From Planctomycetaceae bacterium (GTDB lineage Bacteria; Planctomycetota; Planctomycetia; Planctomycetales; Planctomycetaceae), in NCBI GenBank assembly GCA_028291605.1, contig JAQGHS010000774.1, forward strand, positions 1 through 33,211: DNA of 33,211 bases. The letters run 5' to 3'. Shown here piece after piece: positions 29,264-33,211 of this stretch. Below the pieces are notes generated by a model. The model saw nothing but the letters and a program-made list of their open reading frames with translations, had not been told where the DNA came from and searched no databases. The translations under genes and the position numbers were made by a program. Numbering within the stretch: the stretch's first letter is position 1; the number at the start of each line of letters is the position of its first letter.

Positions 29264-29479
29264 TCATGATAGCTTGTGAAGACGATCGTATGAATCGGAA
29301 TCGACGCCTTGCTGATTCGCATTCAGGAATTCCCAAGTTGAGGGGGCAACAGGCCCACGGATCACGTCGACTGGATGCTCCGCGTCGGCGTGTCGGAGCG
29401 AATAGCTCGGCACCCGCTGGACTTGGACGTTCTTACCAAACACAATAGCCGCGATGCTCTGGATGTAAGAAAACACCAT
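29264..29479 (-). CDS. Possible small ORF in the HEAT/beta-lactamase gap
   Basis: The 395-base gap between 29175 and 29571 is otherwise empty. On the minus strand a frame with good codon choice gives 71 residues from the ATG at 29479 (MVFSYIQSIAAIVFGKNVQV...), ending near 29264. It has a hydrophobic start and a hydrophilic tail. The frame remains open upstream beneath the beta-lactamase-like gene. There is no clear ribosome-binding site and no family match. Confidence 0.3.
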   Translation of the reverse strand: MVFSYIQSIAAIVFGKNVQVQRVPSYSLRHADAEHPVDVIRGPVAPSTWEFLNANQQGVDSDSYDRLHKLS

Positions 29480-29570
29480 CGAGAACGACCACCAGGCTGT
29501 CGACGTGAGCTGCGACAGTGACGCAGAATGGCCACGTGAGACGTTGTTTTGCCAAGGAAAGGGCCGGTCT

Positions 29571-30800
29571 ATGAGTTTAGGAATCGAACTCTCCCGTCGC
29601 GATTTGCTGCGACATGCCGCGTTCGCCGGCGGGTCCGTCCTGGTTTTTGGCTCCGTACCCTCGGTGCGTGCCGCGTCCACTTTGCCCGCAGTCAAACCTG
29701 AGGACATTCAGCTCGATCCGCGGCGTCTGCAGGTGGCCTACGATCTGCTGGAGAAATGGACGACCGGTCCGAATGCTCCGGTTCCCGGTGGGGCGATTCT
29801 GGTCGGCCGCTTCGGGAAAACGGTGACGCCGCGGTTCTTCGGACGCCAGGGACCCGAACCTGATGCCGAGCGAATTCGTGACGACGCCATGTTTTACATG
29901 GCGTCGGTTACCAAGCCGGTGATCTTTATGGCGGGCATGCTGCTCGTGGAACGCGGACAACTCAATCTGAGCGATCGGGTCACACGCTATATTCCCGAGT
30001 TCACCGGCAAGGATAAGGACAAGGCACAGGTCCTCCACCTCTTTACGCACACGTCGGGGCTCCCGGACGAATTGCCACGCAACGGGGAGTTGCGGAGTCA
30101 ACAGGCACCGTTGGCAAAATTCATTGAAGAAGTCATCAAGACCGATTTGCAGTTCGCACCGGGCACCCAGTTCAGCTATTCCAGTTCGGCAACGATCCTC
30201 GTCGCCGAGATCGTGCAGCGGCTTTCCGGTAAATCGATCCGCGATTTCGTGCGGGATGAAATCATCACGCCCCTGGGGCTGAAGTCGACGGGGTTGGGAT
30301 CACAAGGATTTGCTCGCGAACGGCTCGTACGCACGACCGTGCCAGACTACCAGGTCGGCAGCCCGGGAAATTGGAATACCACGTATTGGCAGGAGTTCGG
30401 TTCGCCAGCGGGCGGACTGTTCAGCACGCCCGCGGATTATGCGGTGATCTGTTCCCTGATGCTCGGCGGCGGCAAGTGGGGCGATGTCCGGCTCTTGTCG
30501 CCTGCGACCGTTCGCATGATGACCACGAACCGGTTGAACGATCTGCCCGACCTGCCAGAGCCAGTGCGCCGCACGCAGCCGTGGGGGCTTGGCTGGCGAC
30601 AGAACCACCTGGGCACAGCCGACAGTTGGAGCGACCTACTGAGCCGGCGGGTCTTCGGTCACACCGGGTCGGCAGGCAACGTCGTCTGGATGGACCCGGA
30701 AACTCAGGGGTTTTGTATTGTGTTGACGAATTACCTGCGCGCAAGAGCTCCCTGGCGTCTGGTGCATTTGTCAAATGCCGTCGCCGCGGCGTTTGTGTAG
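29571..30800 (+). CDS. Tat-exported class-C beta-lactamase-family serine hydrolase
   Basis: The ATG at 29571, preceded by AAGGAAAGG, gives 409 residues beginning MSLGIELSRRDLLRHAAFAGGS, a twin-arginine signal (SRRDLL); the track start lies 22 codons earlier. The beta-lactamase/DD-peptidase fold is supported by the catalytic SxxK in ASVTKP, the second motif Y-S-S in FSYSSSATIL, and HTG in FGHTGSAGNVVW replacing KTG. LFTHTSGLPDE is also typical. The family includes esterases, transpeptidase-like enzymes and D-aminopeptidases; the substrate cannot be deduced. A second member follows 26 bases downstream. Confidence 0.88.
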   Translation: MSLGIELSRRDLLRHAAFAGGSVLVFGSVPSVRAASTLPAVKPEDIQLDPRRLQVAYDLLEKWTTGPNAPVPGGAILVGRFGKTVTPRFFGRQGPEPDAERIRDDAMFYMASVTKPVIFMAGMLLVERGQLNLSDRVTRYIPEFTGKDKDKAQVLHLFTHTSGLPDELPRNGELRSQQAPLAKFIEEVIKTDLQFAPGTQFSYSSSATILVAEIVQRLSGKSIRDFVRDEIITPLGLKSTGLGSQGFARERLVRTTVPDYQVGSPGNWNTTYWQEFGSPAGGLFSTPADYAVICSLMLGGGKWGDVRLLSPATVRMMTTNRLNDLPDLPEPVRRTQPWGLGWRQNHLGTADSWSDLLSRRVFGHTGSAGNVVWMDPETQGFCIVLTNYLRARAPWRLVHLSNAVAAAFV

Positions 30801-30826
30801 GTTGGATCTCAAAGGAACATTTCAGC

Positions 30827-31948
30827 ATGAGTCGCTCTATCATCATTGCCGTTTTGAGTTTGGTGTCGGCGCTGCCGTTGGCGGTCGCGGAAGATGTCCG
30901 CTTGCCGCGGAGTTCGCCCGAGTCCCAGGGTGTATCTTCGAAGGCGATTCGCGAGTTCATCGATACGGCGAATCAGAAAATCGATACGTTGCACAGCTTC
31001 ATCCTGGTGCGCCATGGGCACGTTGTCGCCGAGGGATGGTGGAAGCCCGAAACGGCCGATAAGCCGCATGTGCTGCATTCGCTCAGTAAGAGTTTTTGCT
31101 CCACCGCAGTGGGACTCGCCGTCGCTGAAGGAAAGCTGAGTATCGATGATCCGGTACTGAAGTTCTTTCCGGAAGATGTACCCGAGAAGCCATCGGACAA
31201 GCTGAAGCAGATGCGCGTTCGAGATCTGCTGACGATGTCGACGGGACATGAGACCGAGCCGAAGTTCACCCCAGAGGATTCCTGGGTGAAAACGTTTCTC
31301 GCGCATCCGGTGCCGCATAAACCGGGGGCCCATTTCCAATACAATTCGCCCGCGACCTACATGCAGTCGGCCATCGTGCAGAAGGTCACGGGCCAGACCG
31401 TGCTGGAGTTTTTGAAACCGCGCCTGTTTGAACCGCTGGGCATCGAGAACCCGACCTGGATGAACAGCCCGCAGGGAGTTTCGACTGGCGGCTGGGGCTT
31501 GATGCTGCGCAGCGAAGACATTGCCAAGTTCGGGCAGTTATATTTGCAAAAGGGAAAGTGGAATGGCAAGCAGCTCGTGCCCGCCGCTTGGATCGAGCAG
31601 GCGACCGCGAAACAAGTCTCGAACGGCAGCGACCCCGCTCGCGATTGGGATCAGGGCTATGGGTTTCAGTTTTGGCGTTGCCGACATGGAGCTTACCGCG
31701 GCGACGGAGCGTTCGGACAGTTTTGTATTGTGCTGCCGGAACAAGACGCGGTCATCGCCATCACCGCTGATACCAGAGACATGCAGGCCGAACTGAATGT
31801 GGTCTGGGACAAGCTACTGCCGGCGTTCCAGGCGGCCGCGCTGCCGGCTAACGTTGATGAAGAAAACCTGCTCAAAGCGGCGCTCGCCAAGCTTGTTGTT
31901 CCGGAAAAGCACACCCCAAATACACTCAAGTTACCGGGGACGAAATAA
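30827..31948 (+). CDS. Secreted class-C beta-lactamase-family serine hydrolase (second copy)
   Basis: The ATG at 30827 lies 26 bases after the previous stop, with AAAGGA about nine bases upstream; the track ORF from 30371 reads through the previous gene. The 373-residue product has a Sec signal peptide (MSRSIIIAVLSLVSALPLAVAE). The catalytic SxxK is in HSLSKSF, the YxN motif in FQYNSPATYM, and RGDGAFGQ stands at the third-motif position. The sequence differs strongly from its neighbour, so this is not a recent duplication. Likely periplasmic; substrate unknown. Confidence 0.87.
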   Translation: MSRSIIIAVLSLVSALPLAVAEDVRLPRSSPESQGVSSKAIREFIDTANQKIDTLHSFILVRHGHVVAEGWWKPETADKPHVLHSLSKSFCSTAVGLAVAEGKLSIDDPVLKFFPEDVPEKPSDKLKQMRVRDLLTMSTGHETEPKFTPEDSWVKTFLAHPVPHKPGAHFQYNSPATYMQSAIVQKVTGQTVLEFLKPRLFEPLGIENPTWMNSPQGVSTGGWGLMLRSEDIAKFGQLYLQKGKWNGKQLVPAAWIEQATAKQVSNGSDPARDWDQGYGFQFWRCRHGAYRGDGAFGQFCIVLPEQDAVIAITADTRDMQAELNVVWDKLLPAFQAAALPANVDEENLLKAALAKLVVPEKHTPNTLKLPGTK

Positions 31949-31952
31949 TCCC

Positions 31953-32099
31953 CGTGGGATAGGCATCCTGCCTGTCGATCGCGAAGCGACAAAGCAGTGA
32001 ACCAAGAGACTATGTCAATCATAGCGGCGATCGTAGGATGAATGGACTTCGGGTTTGTCGCATCAGGCGACAAAAGACAGGCAGGATGCCTATCCCACG
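31953..32099. repeat. 147-bp element with perfect 24-bp terminal inverted repeats
   Basis: Arms at 31953-31976 and 32076-32099 (GTGGGATAGGCATCCTGCCT and its exact complement) are identical over 24 bases and enclose 99 bases. The inner part has secondary complementarity: GTCGATCGCGAAGCGACAAA near the left, and a TTTGTCGC...GCGACAAA stem near the right. It fills most of the gap between two plus-strand genes. A MITE-like or dispersed hairpin element is the best reading. No transposase is nearby. Confidence 0.85.
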
Positions 32100-32138
32100 A
32101 CGAAGAATCCTAATCATTTTAACATCTCAGGAAATATC

Positions 32139-33011
32139 ATGAAATCTGGTCTAGTGGGCCTAATCTTTTTGTTGTCGTCAGTCTCTGCGTTTGCCGAGCT
32201 GCCGAAGGATATTCCGACCGCGATTCCGTTATGGAGCCAGGGGGCTCCGGGTTCTGAGGCTCGCGCGAAGGAGATGGAAGACTTTGTCGGAGACAATTGC
32301 GGCAATGTGCATAACCCGACGCTCACGCCGTATGTGCCCGAGCGTGCCAAGGCCACGGGCACCGCTGTCATCATTTGTCCGGGCGGAGGACATTCCAAGC
32401 TGTGTCTGGGGCATGAGGGCTATGCGCTGGCCGAATGGTTTCGAGATCGGGGCATTGCGGCATTCGTGTTGAAGTACCGGCTCGCTCGTGAGAAGGGGAG
32501 CACTTACACGATCCAGGAGCATGCGATGGCGGACACTCGAAGGGCATTGCGATTGGTTCGCAGCCGCGCTGCCGAGTGGCACATCAAGAGCGATCGAGTG
32601 GGCATTCTCGGGTTCTCGGCGGGGGGCGAACTCGCTGCGTATGCGGCCATGAAGAACGATCCCGGCCAGAAGAATGCGGCGGATGTCATCGAGCAACAGA
32701 GCTGCCGGCCCGATTTCCAGGCACTCATCTATCCGGGGAGTTCAGGCAGCTTCACTGCCGAGGCTGGGATGCCTCCGGTGTTTATTACGGCTGGATACGG
32801 TGACCGGCCCGATATCTCCGAAGGGATGGCGACACTCTACCTCAAGTACAAAGCGGTCAAGGTCCCCGCGGAACTGCTGCTGTTCGCCAATGCGGGCCAC
32901 GGGTTCGGATATCGCCACAATGTCAAGCCCAGCGCCGCCGCTCGCTGGCCGGAGCGATTCACAGAATGGCTGACCGACAGCGGCCTGCTGGACGTGCAGG
33001 AAACAAAGTAG
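32139..33011 (+). CDS. Secreted alpha/beta hydrolase (esterase-like)
   Basis: The ATG at 32139 (AGGAA upstream) gives 290 residues with a signal peptide (MKSGLVGLIFLLSSVSAFAE); the track start lies inside the inverted repeat. The esterase/acetyl-xylan-esterase-like hydrolase fold shows PGGGHSKLCLGHEGYALAEWF (oxyanion-hole region), the nucleophile serine in VGILGFSAGGELAAYAA, an acid in the GYGDRPDISE region, and the histidine in NAGHGFGY. This is the layout of planctomycete esterases thought to act on acylated polysaccharides. The substrate is inferred only by family. Confidence 0.87.
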   Translation: MKSGLVGLIFLLSSVSAFAELPKDIPTAIPLWSQGAPGSEARAKEMEDFVGDNCGNVHNPTLTPYVPERAKATGTAVIICPGGGHSKLCLGHEGYALAEWFRDRGIAAFVLKYRLAREKGSTYTIQEHAMADTRRALRLVRSRAAEWHIKSDRVGILGFSAGGELAAYAAMKNDPGQKNAADVIEQQSCRPDFQALIYPGSSGSFTAEAGMPPVFITAGYGDRPDISEGMATLYLKYKAVKVPAELLLFANAGHGFGYRHNVKPSAAARWPERFTEWLTDSGLLDVQETK

Positions 33012-33034
33012 CGCTTCGTCAAAGCTAGGAATTG

Positions 33035-33108
33035 GGGTGCCACTGGCGCTGCCAGTGCTTTGCCGGACAGCCGAACGACTATCGGCACTGGCAGAGCCAG
33101 TGGCACCC
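33035..33108. repeat. 24-bp inverted repeat, GGGTGCCACTGGC type
   Basis: Arms at 33035-33058 and 33085-33108 match at 23 of 24 positions and enclose 26 bases. It lies 23 bases after the hydrolase stop, so it may also act as a transcript end, though no T-run follows. The last 100 bases of the window hold no gene I can support; an ATG at 33135 opens a frame that runs off the edge. Confidence 0.8.
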
Positions 33109-33211
33109 TACGCCGTTAACCCTTTTCCCGTTGAATGAAAGAAGTCTTGATGCGATTGAGGTTTGTGGTCATATCTTCCGTTACCACACGAGTCGATAGG
33201 ACCCCTCTCTC

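Noticed and set aside
33135-33211. ATG-initiated frame running off the right edge
   Set aside because: Only about 25 codons are visible, with no ribosome-binding site; it cannot be distinguished from chance.
1-33211. tRNA or rRNA genes
   Set aside because: I saw no cloverleaf-like sequence with a TTCRANY arm or rRNA signature; a tRNAscan run would be decisive.

Overview
The window looks like chromosomal DNA of a planctomycete (phylum Planctomycetota, probably class Planctomycetia). The evidence is a DUF1559 pseudopilin-like protein with an H-X9-DG C-terminus, a TIGR02996 'repeat-companion' domain, a large secreted HEAT-repeat protein, secreted class-C beta-lactamase-like hydrolases, and intergenic palindromes. 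The genus cannot be named from the sequence alone.

Region 1 (about 1-6110) is the distal part of an integron gene-cassette array. Small, mostly unrelated plus-strand ORFs are separated by a recurring imperfect palindrome with the anatomy of an attC site: a GCCTAAC-type R'' box, GGTTCAACC-type L'', a TTGTGCCGCG/CGCGGCACAA stem, GGTTAACC-type L', and a GTTAGGC R' box. L'' has one extra base relative to L', as expected for the extrahelical base of attC. I see nine complete, degenerate or half sites. Cassette products include a TIGR02996 + biotinyl-domain protein whose biotin-accepting lysine is replaced by histidine, a zinc-ribbon protein, a SUKH-4-like immunity protein, a secreted C-type-lectin-like protein, a small membrane protein and several unknowns. 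No integrase is in the window. From cassette orientation, any intI/attI should lie to the left of base 1. A minus-strand HARE-HTH/HNH endonuclease gene (6213-6953) follows the array.

Region 2 (7092-21436) is a late cobalamin (B12) biosynthesis and uptake locus. cobB is on the minus strand. After a repeat-derived hairpin come a candidate promoter and a clear cobalamin riboswitch on the plus strand. These precede a DUF1559 gene and then bluB-cobQ-cobO-cobT-cobS-cobC-cobU-btuF-btuC-btuD-cbiB-cobD. Six junctions are ATGA/GTGA stop-start overlaps, so this is one translationally coupled operon. It covers cobyrinate to cobalamin, the lower ligand DMB, and ABC import. The early corrin-ring genes are absent.

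Region 3 (21485-25213, minus strand) holds a secreted lactonase-family beta-propeller, small unknown ORFs, and a MarR regulator next to a QueG/reductive-dehalogenase-like Fe-S protein fused to an SCP2 domain. Two identical 17-bp near-palindromes flank marR and look like its operators. Beside the upstream copy lies a 22-codon remnant of a Rossmann-fold oxidoreductase.

Region 4 (25499-33211) holds secreted planctomycete proteins: DUF4177-like, an unknown exported protein, a 733-residue HEAT-repeat protein, two tandem beta-lactamase-like serine hydrolases and an alpha/beta hydrolase. Three long inverted repeats (26816-26910, 31953-32099, 33035-33108) sit between these genes.
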